A stretch of DNA of 64,000 nt from Tomocerus qinae (GCA_020055645.1 CM034547.1:69660884-69724883); one strand, 5' to 3'. Shown: positions 24,621-36,540, counted from the first letter of the stretch. Translations and numbers: made by a program. The notes: generated by a model from the letters alone, not told the origin.

Positions 24621-27043
24621 CTAGCTGGTTAGCCCGTCCTACGACAGGACTGTGATTCACTTGAGCAAAATTAAAGATTAAAATTACCAATCTCAAGCTC
24701 AAGTGACCTACAATTTCATACTACAGTTTACTATAAATGTACAACCTTGGAAAATCTGTACCCATTCAATCCAAGGCTAAAAATTGTTTTTTCATTTTTT
24801 CATTCAAACTTTTTTTTCATTTTTAGCTCATCTTTTATGACATGTAGTCGATAAAAATCCCTATCCCAAATAGCATAATTTTTTCATCGACATGTATTCT
24901 CTACCTCCCACCTTCTCAAACAACATCATTATTTCATCAACATGTATTCTCTACCTCCCACCTTCTCAAACAACATCATTATTTCATCAACATGTAGTCT
25001 CCACCTCCCCACCCCTTCACAAATAACATAATTATTTCATCAATATGTAGTCTCCACTTCCCCGCCCCTTCCCAAATAACATAATTATTTCATCGCCTTG
25101 TAGTCTCCACCTTTCTCCCCCTTTACCAAACAACATAATTATTTCATCGACATAAAGTTTCCACCTCCCCTCACCTTCCCAAGTAACATAATTTTTTCAT
25201 CGACATGTAGTCTCCACCTCCCCACCCCTTCCCAAATAACATAATTTTTTCATCGATATGTAGTCTCCACTCTCCCGCCCCTTTCCTAAATAACACAATT
25301 ATTTCATCGCCTTGTAGTGTCCTTCTCCCCGACCTTTCCCAAATAACATTTAATTCATCCACATGTGATCTCCAACTCCAAACACGTATCCAGTTAGGGA
25401 GCGCAGCGCCCAACCCCCTAAATCTTAGAAAAAAGTGGATTTTTTTCAAAGAAGGCCAAAAATCGCAAACATTTTTCATTTACATTACTTTGGTCGCGTC
25501 CCCCTTGACCAAATTTGGCTGACCAACTCAACAGCCCTTCCGCAAATAAAATTAATGTGTTCATTGCCATGTAGTAACCACCTTCCCACTCCCTCCCCAA
25601 ATAAAATATAATGCTTTCATCGTCATGTAGGCTCCACTTCCCAAATACCTCCCCTTTCCCTAACAAAATAACATGTAGTCTCCACTTCCCTGATCCTTCA
25701 CTGTCCCAAATAAAATATATCTTTTTTCGACAGGAAGTCTCTACCTCCTCGACCCTTCCTTTTCTCAACCAAAATGTAAACTCTCCATCCAAATGTACTT
25801 TCTACTCCCTTGCTCCTTCCCATTTTCCAAATAAAACATAACCTTTCCATTGAAATGTAGTCCCCATCTTCTATCCTTCCCCTGTCGTCATTTAAATATA
25901 AATTCCCATCGACATGAAGTCTCCATCTCCCCAACACTACCCCAGATAAAATATAATGTTTTTATCAACATGTAGTATCCAATCCATGTTCTCACCCCTT
26001 CCTCAAACAAAATTTAATGTTGTCACTGACATGCACTCTCCACCTCCCCACGGTTTCCCCTAATATAATATAATTTTAGTGATCTCCTCGTAGTGCACAT
26101 ACACTAAACCCTCACTCCTAACAATCTACCACACTTTACAAAATAACAATTCGATCAATTGCCCCCTTCCCCAAATACATTCCTCCAACAAACCAAAAAA
26201 AGCTCTATGTAGTATTCATCTCGCCGGAATTCAACATGGTCTAATAGGGATTCAAAATGCTCTAATAGAGATTCAACATGCTCTAATATGGATTCAACAT
26301 GCTCTAATAGGGATTCAACATGCTCTAATATGGATTCAAGATGCTCTAATAGTGATTCAACATGCTCTAATAGGGACTCAACATGCTCTAATAGGGATTC
26401 AACATGCTCTAATAGGGACTCAACATGCTCTAATAGGGATTCAACATGCTCTAATAGGGACTCAACATGCTTTAATAGGGATTCAACATGCTTTAATAGT
26501 GATTCAACATGCTCTAACAGTGATTCAACATGCTCTAATAGTGATTCAACATGCTCTAATAGGGATTCAACCTGGTCTAATAGGGATTCAACATGGTCTA
26601 ATAGGGATTCATCATGCTCTAATAGGGATTCAACATGGTCTAATAGGGATTCATCATGCTCTAATAGGGATTCAACATGCTCTAATAGTGATTCAACATG
26701 CTCTAATAGGGACTCAACATGCTCTAATAGGGATTCAACATGCTCTAATAGGGACTTAACATGCTCTAATAGGGATTCAACATGCTCTAATAGGGACTCA
26801 ACATGCTCTAATATGGATTCAACATGCTCTAATAGGGATTCAACATGCTCTAATAGGGATTCAACATGCTCTAATAGGGATTCAACATGCTTTAATAGTG
26901 ATTCAACATGCTCTAATAGGGACTCAACATGCTCTAATAGGGATTCAACATGCTCTAATAGGGATTCAACATGCTCTAATAGGGATTCAACAGGGGCGGA
27001 CATACATAAAATGTTACACTTGTAAATTATAATATAGTATAGA
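24621..27043 (-). mobile_element. Non-autonomous Helitron, copy 1
   Basis: Read on the minus strand, the 5' end is TCTATACTATATTATAA, matching the Helitron TC...TACTA start, preceded by A. The 3' end is CTAG, followed by T, with a short hairpin (TCCTgtcgtAGGA-like stem) about 11 bases upstream. These are the classical Helitron termini with A|T insertion. The cargo is a 21-bp array (26236-26994), a block of divergent repeats of roughly 60-70 bp (consensus parts tgtagtctccacctcccc and cttcccaaataacataatt) and a degenerate hAT-type MITE near 25387-25520. There is no helicase gene. The long open frame across the array is a repeat artefact. Confidence 0.9.
26236..26994. repeat. 21-bp minisatellite, about 36 copies
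   Basis: The unit is catgctctaatagggattca plus a, with scattered variants (ggtct, agtga, ggact). Because 21 is seven codons, several frames stay open throughout, giving false proteins of repeated SLLEHVE or its antisense ALIGIQH. It belongs to Helitron copy 1. Confidence 0.97.
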
Positions 27044-27509
27044 TTAAAAAAATACATAAAACAAAAAATTAAATTCCAACCAAATTTATAAAAAAGACTC
27101 TGGCATTTATACTTGCAAGCGTCCCGAAAAATTGTGTTTCGTTGCGTTTGATTAGACAAAGCAAAAAAGGTAAATCGGAAGTTTTCATTTTGGAGAAAAG
27201 TCCCAAATGACTTTAACGAGCTAAAATAATGACATATTTATTTAACTTTAATTAAACTGAAGGCCTTGGCCCCAGAAATTGATCGATTCATTACAGGAGA
27301 TTATCCACTACTACTAAAGTGACATGTCTGATAATGATTATTTATTTTTGATTGATGGCCATTTTATTAAATGGCTAATTGAAATAACCTTCACATCCAA
27401 ATGTAATCCAAATCAAATCAAAACTATTCGCTTTGGAGGATTGGAGGTAATATTATAACTGCATTATATATTATTTAGCCTGCATCTTTTTGAACTCTGT
27501 CCTGCAAAA

Positions 27510-30500
27510 ATGAAGAATGAAATAATAATAGCGCTGTGCGTCAGTATTTTTGCAATTTTGGAGGTGAACAGCGACGTTTTAAGGCATTTCGATGGGTAAT
27601 AATCAGCAATTTTATCTTCAATCCCAGAATTTTTTCTTATTCATGGATATTGAACTGTTGAATTTACTAAATATTTCTTAACCAATCACAAAGCATAGAG
27701 CCTTGGCTAATCATAAATACTAAATATACAGATATAGTGTCATCCGAGCAACCCCATCAAATGAAGTTCAATTAGAAACTCTTCGAAAACTTGAAGATGA
27801 AGGGAAGTATGACTTTTGGGCAGAAGCTAGACCAAAGGCTAGCGCCGATATCATGGTCTCACCACAAGATTTAAATACACTGAAAAGCTTTCTTCAGAAA
27901 CATGGAATTTCTTTTCATGTCATGATTGAGGATGTTGAAAAGTGAGAATTAAATTTATTTGCTTCTAATAAATAGGGCGGTAGCCGGTATAAGTCAGTGG
28001 TCGAAGTTAAATAGTCGTGTGTTATATTTTGGGGCTTTTATTTTCGATTAATTTGCAATACCATGTGTGTTTTTAGAATTATAGAAGACCAAAGACAGTT
28101 TTCAGTGCATCATTGGCAGAATACGAACGGAACAATGAACTGGGATGATTACCAACCTCTTGATACGGTTAGAGCCTAAAGCAAAAGCACATTATCAATC
28201 ACGTATCTATACTATATTATAATTTACAAGTGTAACATTTTATGTATGTCCGCCCCTGTTGACTCCCTATTAGAGCATGTTGACTCCCTATTAGAGCATG
28301 TTGAATCCCTATTAGAGCATGTTGAATCCCTATTAGAGCATGTTGAATCCCTATTAGAGCATGTTGAATCCCTATTAGAGCATGTTGAATCCCTATTAGA
28401 GCATGTTGAATCCCTATTAGAGCATGTTGAATCCCTATTAGAGCATGTTGAATCCCTATTAGAGCATGTTGAATCCCTATTAGAGCATGTTGAGTCCCTA
28501 TTAGAGCATGTTGAATCCCTATTAGAGCATGTTGAATCCCTATTAGAGCATGTTGAATCCCTATTAGAGCATGTTGAATCCCTATTAGAGCATGTTGAAT
28601 CCCTATTAGAGCATGTTGAATCCCTATTAGAGCATGTTGAATCCCTATTAGAGCATGTTGAATCCCTATTAGAGCATGTTGAATCCCTATTAGAGCATGT
28701 TGAATCCCTATTAGAGCATGTTGAATCCCTATTAGAGCATGTTGAATCCCTATTAGAGCATGTTGAATCCCTATTAGAGCATGTTGAATCCCTATTAGAG
28801 CATGTTGAATCCCTATTAGAGCATGTTGAATCCCTATTAGAGCATGGTGGCCAGGAGGTAGAGACTCCATGTCAAGAAAAAAGATATATTTTATTTGGGA
28901 CAGTGAAAGATAGGGGAAGTGGGGATTACATGTCATTTTGTTAGGAAAGGGGAGGAGGCGGGGAAGTGGAACCTGTATGACGTGGAAAGCATATTTTATT
29001 TGGGGAGGAAATGAGAAGATGGTTACTACATGCCAATGGAAACAATATATTATATTTCCGGAAAGAGTATCCAGAAATTTGATCAAGTGGGGGCGCGACA
29101 AAAAAAAATGTAAAAGAATTTTTTTTTCAATTTTTAGCCATCTTTGGAAAAAAATTACATTACTTTGGTCGCGTCCCCCGCTTTACCAAAATTATCGATA
29201 CGTGCTTAGAGTTGGAGACTACATGTCATGTTGATGAAATAATTACGTGATTTGGGAAGGGGCAGGGAGGTTGAGACTATATTATGACGAAATAATTATT
29301 CTGTTTGGGGAGGGGCGTGGAGGCTACATGTCGGTAAAAAAGTTGTTATTTGGGGGCGGGGTAATGGAGACTACATGTCGTTGAATCAATTGTTTTTTTT
29401 GAAGGGACGGGTAGGTGGAGGTTACATTTCGGTGAAATAGTTGTTATTGGGAGGAGACAGGAAGGTGGAGACTACATGTCGATGTAACAATGATGTTATT
29501 TGGGTAGCGGCGGGGACAAAAATTTTTTTAATTAGAAGGGGTTACGAGGTAGAGACTACATGTCGAGGAAAAATTAACTGTCATTTGGGAAGGGGCGTGG
29601 AGGTGGAGGCTACATGTCGATGTAACAATGATGTTATTTGGGTAGTGGCGGGGAGAAATATTTTTTTTAATTGGGAAAAGGTTACGAGGTAGAGACTACG
29701 TGTCGATGGAAAAATTATCATTAGGGAAGGGGTGTGGAGGTGGAGGCTACATGTCGGTGAAAAATTGTAGTTTTAGAAGGGGCGGGGTGATGGAGACTAC
29801 ATGTCGATGAAAAATTTGTTATTTTGGAGGGGGTGGAAAGGTGGGGACTAAATGTCGTTGAAACAATTGTTATTTGGGAAGGGGCTGGGAGATGGAGGTT
29901 TCATATCGATGAAACAATTATGTTATTTGGGAAGGGGCGGGGAAGTGGAGATTACATGTCGTTGAAAAAGTTGTTATTTTGGAGGGGGCGGGAAGGTGTA
30001 GACTACATGTCGCTGAAACAATTGTTATTTGGAAAGGGGCTGGTTGGTGGAGTTTTCATTTCGGTGAAAAAGTTGTTTTTTGGGAGGTGGCGGGTAGGTG
30101 GAGTTTTCATGTCGGTGAAAAAGTTGTTATTTGGGAGGGGGCGGGTAGGTGGAGACTACTGAATGATTATGAATTGGCCGAGGTTGTATAGGAAACTGTG
30201 GTATGAAATATCAGGGCACTTGAGCTTGGGATTAGTTATATTTTTGAATCTTTAATTTTGCTTTATGTGAAACAGACTCCTGTCGTAGGACGGGCTAACC
30301 AGCTAGTTTAATATTAATTATCAATCACGTATTTAATATTAATTATAAATCACGTATTTAATATAAATTATCAACCACGTATTTAATATTAATAAACAAC
30401 CAATTTCTAGTAAAAAATTTATAAATATTGTGCCGCGCCGGCTTGCTTTTTTAGATTTACCGCTGGTTGGATGCTTTGGCTACTGTTTTCCCAGGTTTGG

Positions 30501-31841
30501 TCACTGTTGAAGATTTTGGCTTAAGCACAGAAGGCAGAGTTTTAAAAACAATTAAAATTTCTACTGGAGGAAATTCAAACAAACCTGTTTTCTGGATTGA
30601 TGGAAGTAAGAATAATGCCGACTTAATTTTTACAATAATTTTATTAGTTTTAATGGGATTTATTTTATTTCTGCATTAGCCATTCACGCTAGAGAATGGA
30701 TTTCAACTGGAGTCGTCACTTACATCATTAACGAGCTGGTCACAAAATCAAATCAGTATGAAGGTACTAAAACCTTTATTATTTATAATAATTAGTCATG
30801 TTCCAATTAGCATTATAATTATAATTATAATTATTATAAAATGGTACTTCCAATCTTTAAAATATGAACATTTATATTTTACAGGGCTCCTAGCAGGACT
30901 GGACTTTTATATTGTCCCCGTAGTCAATCCAGATGGCTATGATTATACACGTTCTACAAATCGTATGTGGAGGAAGACCCGGAGCAACCATAATTCAAGT
31001 CTGGACTGCATGGGAGTTGATGCCAACAGGAATTTCGGTCATCAGTTCGGAGGACCTGGCAGCAGTAATGACAAATGTTCTGAGACATACCGAGGACCTG
31101 TCGCGTATTCCGAACCGGAAACAGAAGCTTTAAAGAATTACGCAAATTCTATCAATAGCACTAACAAACAGGCCTTCATCACTGTGCACAGCTACAGCCA
31201 GGTCAGCCATTTATAATTTTTCTTGATTAGTATTAATTTTGTTTAATTTAATTAATTAAAACTAGAACAAAATATTTATACATATTTACGTTATATTGAC
31301 TTTTTTATTTTCCAGTTATGGATGACCCCTTGGGGTATTAAATCACATTAATAATTAATAATTATTTCGCTCGTTGGTCAGAAAATATTTTTTCAATCTT
31401 TTTATAATGTATAGGTTACACTACAGATTTACCGGAGGACTATCAGGATTTGGTATTGCGCTTTAAATTAACGCTATGTAGAAGTTATTTGATCTCTTTT
31501 AATCCATAAATCATATTGAGAATCATACCAATTTTTCTGACAATCACAATGTATATTTGAAACAGAAAGATTTGTCGGATTTGGCAGTGGCTGAATTAAG
31601 GAGTTATTACAACACTTCCTACCAAACAGGAAGCGCTGCTAACGTTTTATACGCCTCGAGTGGATCTAGTCGAGACTGGGCCAAAGGTCAAGGCGGGTTT
31701 AAATACGTCTACACTATTGAACTTCGTGACACCGGACGATACGGATTTTTATTGCCTCCAGAGCAACTACGTCCAACTGCAATAGAGACTTGGGCTGGAA
31801 TTCAAGTGGTTGCAAGGCACATTGTTTCTCAAAATAAGTAA
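27510..31841 (+). CDS. Secreted M14A zinc carboxypeptidase CP2
   Basis: Nine exons: 27510-27595, 27732-27941, 28077-28167, 30455-30605, 30680-30763, 30885-31201, 31316-31334, 31415-31452 and 31566-31841. They join to 423 aa. The N-terminus is a signal peptide (MKNEIIIALCVSIFAILEV), then a propeptide (DFWAEARP, ADIMVSP). Catalytic parts are complete: HAREW and VHSYSQ for zinc, [17 protein letters not shown], Tyr in NVLYAS and Glu in [11 protein letters not shown]. Unlike CP1 it keeps both cysteines of the CPA disulfide (LDCMG and DKCSE). The residue at the CPA Ile255 position is Arg (SSRDW), as in carboxypeptidase O, which suggests preference for acidic C-terminal residues (inference). Exon 7 is only 19 nt. 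Compared with CP1, this gene has an extra intron inside the PWG|Y segment and lacks CP1's last intron. Intron 3 is almost entirely a Helitron. Confidence 0.95.
28206..30306 (+). mobile_element. Non-autonomous Helitron, copy 2, in CP2 intron 3
   Basis: The 5' end TCTATACTATATTATAA follows A at 28205. The 3' end is a hairpin, then gggctaaccagCTAG, then T at 30307. The first 55 bases match copy 1 exactly. Cargo order is the same: 21-bp array, a few larger repeats, a hAT-type MITE at about 29045-29210, then many repeats of roughly 60-70 bp (ggtggagactacatgtcg...). Removing it would leave a CP2 intron of about 190 bp. Open frames inside are repeat artefacts. Confidence 0.92.
28256..28846. repeat. 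21-bp minisatellite, about 28 homogeneous copies
   Basis: Same 21-bp unit as in copy 1 but reverse-complemented, as gttgaatccctattagagca plus t. Almost all units are identical; only three carry a base change. Confidence 0.97.
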
Positions 31842-31918
31842 ACCAATAGATCAATGGTAAATCAAACAATGTCCAGTAATAATATCAGGACTCAGGACAT
31901 ACTTTAAAAAAATTAAAA

Positions 31919-31924
31919 AATAAA
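31919..31924 (+). terminator. CP2 polyadenylation signal
   Basis: AATAAA 78 bases after the CP2 stop codon. Confidence 0.6.
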
Positions 31925-32270
31925 GATTGATGACTTCTAAATAGCATTATTCATTATGTATTCACTTTATTGTATTATTCATTAGTTCCTGAATCCATAT
32001 TCTTTAGTAATAAAATAAAAAATTTTAAATTTTAAAAATATCGTGTTGAATTTTATTACTATACAGTATGTATTGAAAGTGGGTATACATAGGAGTTTAT
32101 GGGTATACATAGAATTTTAGTATCCATAGCACTTTCATTGTTAGTATACAGTACACAAGTTCAATTTGCAATTTTTACCAGCCAGATTTCCCTTTTATTA
32201 TTTCATTGTTCGTCCCTCTATCCTTCTTTTCGCAATAAATAATGCGTTGTTTCAATCTGAAGAACTCAAT

Positions 32271-32558
32271 ATGGTTAAACTGTCAATAAGTGAGCGAAAT
32301 GAAATTGTAAAGATGCGGACAACAATGTCGTGACGAGAGGTGGCTGAGAAATTCACTATCCGGGAAAGACAGTTAGCATCAGAACAGCTCGGTTTGATAG
32401 GACTGGTTCCGTCAAAAACTTACCAAAAGTAGGAAGACAATTTTTTGATTTCTGAATTGGATGCTAAGGGAGTGGATCCTTACAACATTTGGTTTCAGCA
32501 AGACGGTGGTCCCCCATATTATGCCATACAATTTAGGAATTGGTTAGATGAAAATTGA
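32271..32558 (+). pseudogene. Mariner-like transposase relic
   Basis: The frame starts MVKLSISERNEIVKM (helix-turn-helix-like N-terminus), hits a stop after about 20 codons and then runs REVAEKFT. A later piece, WFQQDGGPPYYAIQFRNWLD, matches the QQDGAPPH block around the second catalytic Asp of mariner-type transposases. The middle of the protein is missing and several stops interrupt it, so it is non-functional. The N-terminal part recurs inverted in the right arm. Confidence 0.75.
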
Positions 32559-33085
32559 TCATAATGATCATGATCAAGGGACCATGATGATCATGATCAA
32601 GAGACCATGATGATCATGATCAAGAGACCATGATGATCATGATCAAGAGACCATGCTAATCATGATCAAGAGACCATGATGATCATGATCAAGGGACCAT
32701 GATGATCATGATCAAGGGACCATGATGATCATGATCAAGGGACCATAATGATCATGATCAAGGGACCATGATGATCATGATCAAGAGACCATGATGATCA
32801 TGATCAAGAGACCATGATGATCATGATCAAGAGACCATGCTAATCATGATCAAGAGACCATGATGATCATGATCAAGGGACCATGATGATCATGATCAAG
32901 GGACCATGATGATCATGATCAAGGGACCATGATGATCATGATCAAGGGACCATGATGATCATGATCAAGGGACCATGATGATCATGATCAAGGGACCATG
33001 ATGATCATGATCAAGGGACCATGATGATCATGATCAAGGGACCATGATGATCATGATCAAGTGACCATGATGATCATGATCATTA
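32557..33085. repeat. 23-bp minisatellite, about 23 copies
   Basis: The unit is ggaccatgatgatcatgatc plus aag, with variants (aagag, gctaatc). It contains the palindrome ATGATCAT. Two blocks share the same run of variants (gagacc...gctaat), showing that several units were duplicated together. Confidence 0.95.
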
Positions 33086-33415
33086 TGATCTGTGGTAACC
33101 GCTACTGTTCTGATGCTGTCTTTCCAGCATAGTGAATTTCTCAGCCACCTCTCGTCACGACATTGTTGTCCGCATCTTTACAATTTCATTTCGCTCACTT
33201 ATTGACAGTTTATCCATATTGAGTTCTTCAGATTGAAACAACGCATTGTTTATTGCGAAAAGAAGGAAAGAGAGACGAACAATGAATTAATAATTGGCTG
33301 GTAAAAATTGCAAATTGAACTTGTGTACTGTATACTAACAATGAAAGTGCTATGGATACTAAAATTCTATGTATACCCATAAACTCCTATGTATACCCAC
33401 TTTCAATACATACTG

Positions 33416-34418
33416 TATATGTCATATGTTACAAACATTAAAAAGGTGACTCCCAAAATTATAAGCCTATAATTTTAAGCGTGTATCGCAATAAAAATTA
33501 TAAAAATCCCAGATATAGCCAAAACGGAATTATATATATCAAAAGAACATCAGTATTATCTCCTCTCTCGACTATCTGTACGTCATGACAGTTAACGTCA
33601 TGCATATTATTATAAATAATTGTCATTATTGTTATCATCAATCAGCCATTTAGGCATTATCTGTTCCACCGAAATATAATGCGTATTGTGCGACTAAGCT
33701 TTTCTGCATAACATTATGTACAAATAAATAATATGTAAAGCTATCTTAAGTACCATTTTTACTGTTCGTAATAATTTGTGACGTGCCACAATTTATTCAT
33801 TTGTAATTTCACAACTCGGTATGTCTTGCCGGTTAATAAAAATTAAATGTACACTAACTGGTGATGAGCTAGGTAATTATTTCGTGGTTAAAAACAATAC
33901 TGCGCATTTTGTGAGCACAATAATAATAATATTACAAAGAATACCAAATTCAGGAATGAAGATGACATCAAAGATTATGACTATAGTACGTAATATTATA
34001 AGATAAGAATGATAATTGGAACTGGAATGCCAAAACAAAAGCTACAAGTATATATATTTACATTCATGTTATTACAATAATAACTATTTCTTCATTTTTC
34101 TGTGAAATACATCAAACAATTTAAGTCATAATTCAAAATAATCCTTCATCCTTATTATTTACTACGTTAGTACCAATCTAATAAATACAAAATATAATAA
34201 TACATGATGCATGTGGCTAATCTAATATTATCTACATGTTCATTAAGGCAAAATCATCGCCTATACAGTTTTGTATAAAAACAAAGCTTATAGTTTCTAG
34301 TTGTACATACACATTTTATTCTTTGGAACATTAGTAGTACAAATCTATAGTAATCATCATAAATTACATTTGTAATTAACCATTTTGAAATATTCAAAAC
34401 TCATTAAAAGTCTGCACG
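33416..34418. other. LPMO upstream region, nothing else seen
   Basis: AT-rich DNA with no repeat or gene I can support. It presumably contains the promoter of the LPMO gene. Confidence 0.4.
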
Positions 34419-35719
34419 ATGAGAAATACTGGTAAACATTCAGTGTTATTAGCAATCCATAGAAAAACTGTACTATTTCTCTTCCTGTTTGGTTTTACTC
34501 TTCATGTGAAAGGACATGGACGACCTATGGAACCTCCCGGCCGTTCAACCATTTGGAGATTTCGTGAATTTTCGCATTTAAACCCACCAGTCAATTACAA
34601 CGACAATGCTTTGAATTGTGGTGGCAGACCAGTAAGGTTTTCATATTTTTCCTCTTCCTATACTCTTTTTATTATGCAAGATTCTCGCCATCTACCTCAT
34701 AATAATCTAATAGTAGTCTCTCCTGTAGAGGTCGTTTTCTCACCAATGCATTTTAAACACATTAGTTAATTTAATAAACTGACAAAAATCTTGAAATACT
34801 GCATGAACTTTTTTGGGCTTCTGACTGACACGAGTTACTTTTCAGTCAAATAAGAGGAAAAAATTCTAGTAGACAAATATAAAAATTTTCATAACCTCAA
34901 AATAGTATTTGGCCTAATCGCCAAGGGTCCAGTAAATTATTTTTACGCCGCTGAATAGAAAAAAGTTAAATTAAAGCGTTAAATAATTCATTTTAACCGT
35001 TGATCTTTTCAGGTTCAACATCAGCAAAATGGTGGAAGATGTGGAGAGTGTGGGGATCCATGGCAGAATCCTAGACCCCGAGAAAACGAGCTTGGGGGGA
35101 AATATGGAAAAGGAATCATTGCCAGAAATTATCTCTCAGGACAAGTAAATTTTAATATTAAACATGTGTTCAATATCGTAAGATTGTAGTAAACTAGAAT
35201 AGAATTATTATTGTTGTCAATATTATTAGATGGTGGAATTCCAAGTGGAGCTTACGGCTACTCATCGGGGCTATTTTGAGTTTCGTCTATGTCCGGTCAA
35301 CAATTCCACAGCTCCTGTAAATCAATCTTGTCTAGATCAATATCCTATTCAATTGGCTGATGGATCTGGAACACGATTTCCAATTACAGGATCCCCCGGT
35401 TTGTATAAAATAAACGCAACTCTCCCCATGGGACTTCGGTGTTCTCGCTGCGTTTTACAGTGGCATTACAAAACAGGTTCAATAACGATAACATGACAAT
35501 GTTGACAATTTATGTTTACGAAACACATTGAAGGCAAAAATATTAAAACATATATTTGTATTGAGAATTTGATTTGAATGTGACTTAAAGTGAAAAATTA
35601 ATTATTACCTATAAATGTATACAGGAAATGATTGGGGTTTATGCGAGGACGGCACTGGAGCTTTAGGATGTGGACCACAGGAGACATTTAGAGGCTGTTC
35701 TGATATTTCAATTGAGTGA
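34419..35719 (+). CDS. AA15 lytic polysaccharide monooxygenase
   Basis: Four exons: 34419-34631, 35013-35144, 35230-35476 and 35625-35719, giving 228 aa. A signal peptide (VLFLFLFGFTLHVKG) ends right before HGRPMEPPGRST, so the mature N-terminus is the copper-binding His of the histidine brace. The second brace His is in ELTATHRGYFEFRLC. Other family marks are NYNDNALNCGG, GGRCGECGDPW, CVLQWHYKTGNDWGLCEDG and GCGPQETFRGC. AA15 enzymes oxidatively cleave chitin or cellulose; known arthropod members act in digestion or cuticle turnover. Which substrate is used here is not visible. There is no extra carbohydrate-binding domain and no C-terminal anchor. Confidence 0.95.
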
Positions 35720-35749
35720 CTGCAATAATTAAACATACAAAACTTAAAG

Positions 35750-35755
35750 AATAAA
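35750..35755 (+). terminator. LPMO polyadenylation signal
   Basis: AATAAA 31 bases after the LPMO stop codon. Confidence 0.6.
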
Positions 35756-35917
35756 CTAAAAATAAAATTAAAATACATCTGTTGAATTATAAATTATTAT
35801 TATGATTGTTCCTTGTTCCACATTATTATTATTGCGTCGAATTTATTTTGTTTAGTTCTATTTTATTTTATTATTAGTAGTATTTAGGCCTATTTTAGTC
35901 TTCATAACAGTTCATCC

Positions 35918-36080
35918 GATTTCATCTGAATTCATCCGATTTCATCTGAATTCATCCGATTTCATCTGAATTCACCCGATTTCATCTGAATTCACCCGAT
36001 TTCATCTGAATTCACCCGATTTCATCTGAATTCACCCGATTTCATCTGAATTCATCCGATTTCATTTGAATTCATCTGTT
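35918..36080. repeat. 20-bp minisatellite, about 8 copies
   Basis: The unit is ttcatccgatttcatctgaa, with a cccg variant in a central run. It starts about 200 bases past the LPMO stop codon. Confidence 0.93.
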
Positions 36081-36339
36081 TTCATTCAATTTAGATTGTG
36101 ATGTGTATCTTTCAATATTTTAAATTGGGAAGTTGCCTTTTATAATGAGAGAAGCCTATTTCCAGTTTTCACTTTAAACCTACGGCAAGCCGTAACAGAA
36201 GCTTGCCTGAGTAAAGGGGACCGTGTGCACATTTTGGTTATAATAATAGAAATAAATTTATTTTGATTATTAAAGTAAGCACTAATTCAGACTAGATTAA
36301 TATAATTCGTAATTCAGTATAAAAACCAACAGAAAATCC

Positions 36340-36540
36340 AAATAGATTGATGTTGACTATGATAATCGATATCAATCAATGTTGATTATCTGTTGACTAT
36401 GATAATCGATAGCAATCAATGTTGATTATCTGTTGACTATGATAATCGATAACCATATCAATGTTGATTGTCTGTTGACTATGATAATCGATATCAATCA
36501 ACGTTGATTATCTGTTGACTATGATAATCGATATCAATGG
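36340..36540. repeat. About 40-bp repeats, gataatcgat type
   Basis: Five units of ctgttgactatgataatcga plus tatcaatcaatgttgatt. They are preceded at 36180 by the conserved block aagccgtaacagaagcttgc that opens the neighbouring elements. The units belong to the same 40-bp superfamily as 36936-37372. Confidence 0.85.

Larger units (their letters stand above)
32064..33415. mobile_element. Tc1/mariner-type foldback element with internal satellite
   Basis: A 1352-bp element bounded by TA on both sides. The ends are CAGTATGTATTGAAAGTGGG and its inverted copy, and inverted similarity continues for about 300 bp on each side. CAGT termini at a TA target are typical of Tc1/mariner elements. The centre carries a broken transposase relic and a 23-bp tandem array. 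Confidence 0.92.

Noticed and set aside
26155-27159. 334-aa minus-strand open frame of repeated SLLEHVE, and its plus-strand partners
   Set aside because: It is created by a 21-bp tandem repeat (seven codons) inside a Helitron. Frames are open on both strands and have no start context or codon bias.
28217-29101. 294-aa open frame of repeated ALIGIQH
   Set aside because: Same 21-bp repeat artefact in the second Helitron, lying in CP2 intron 3.
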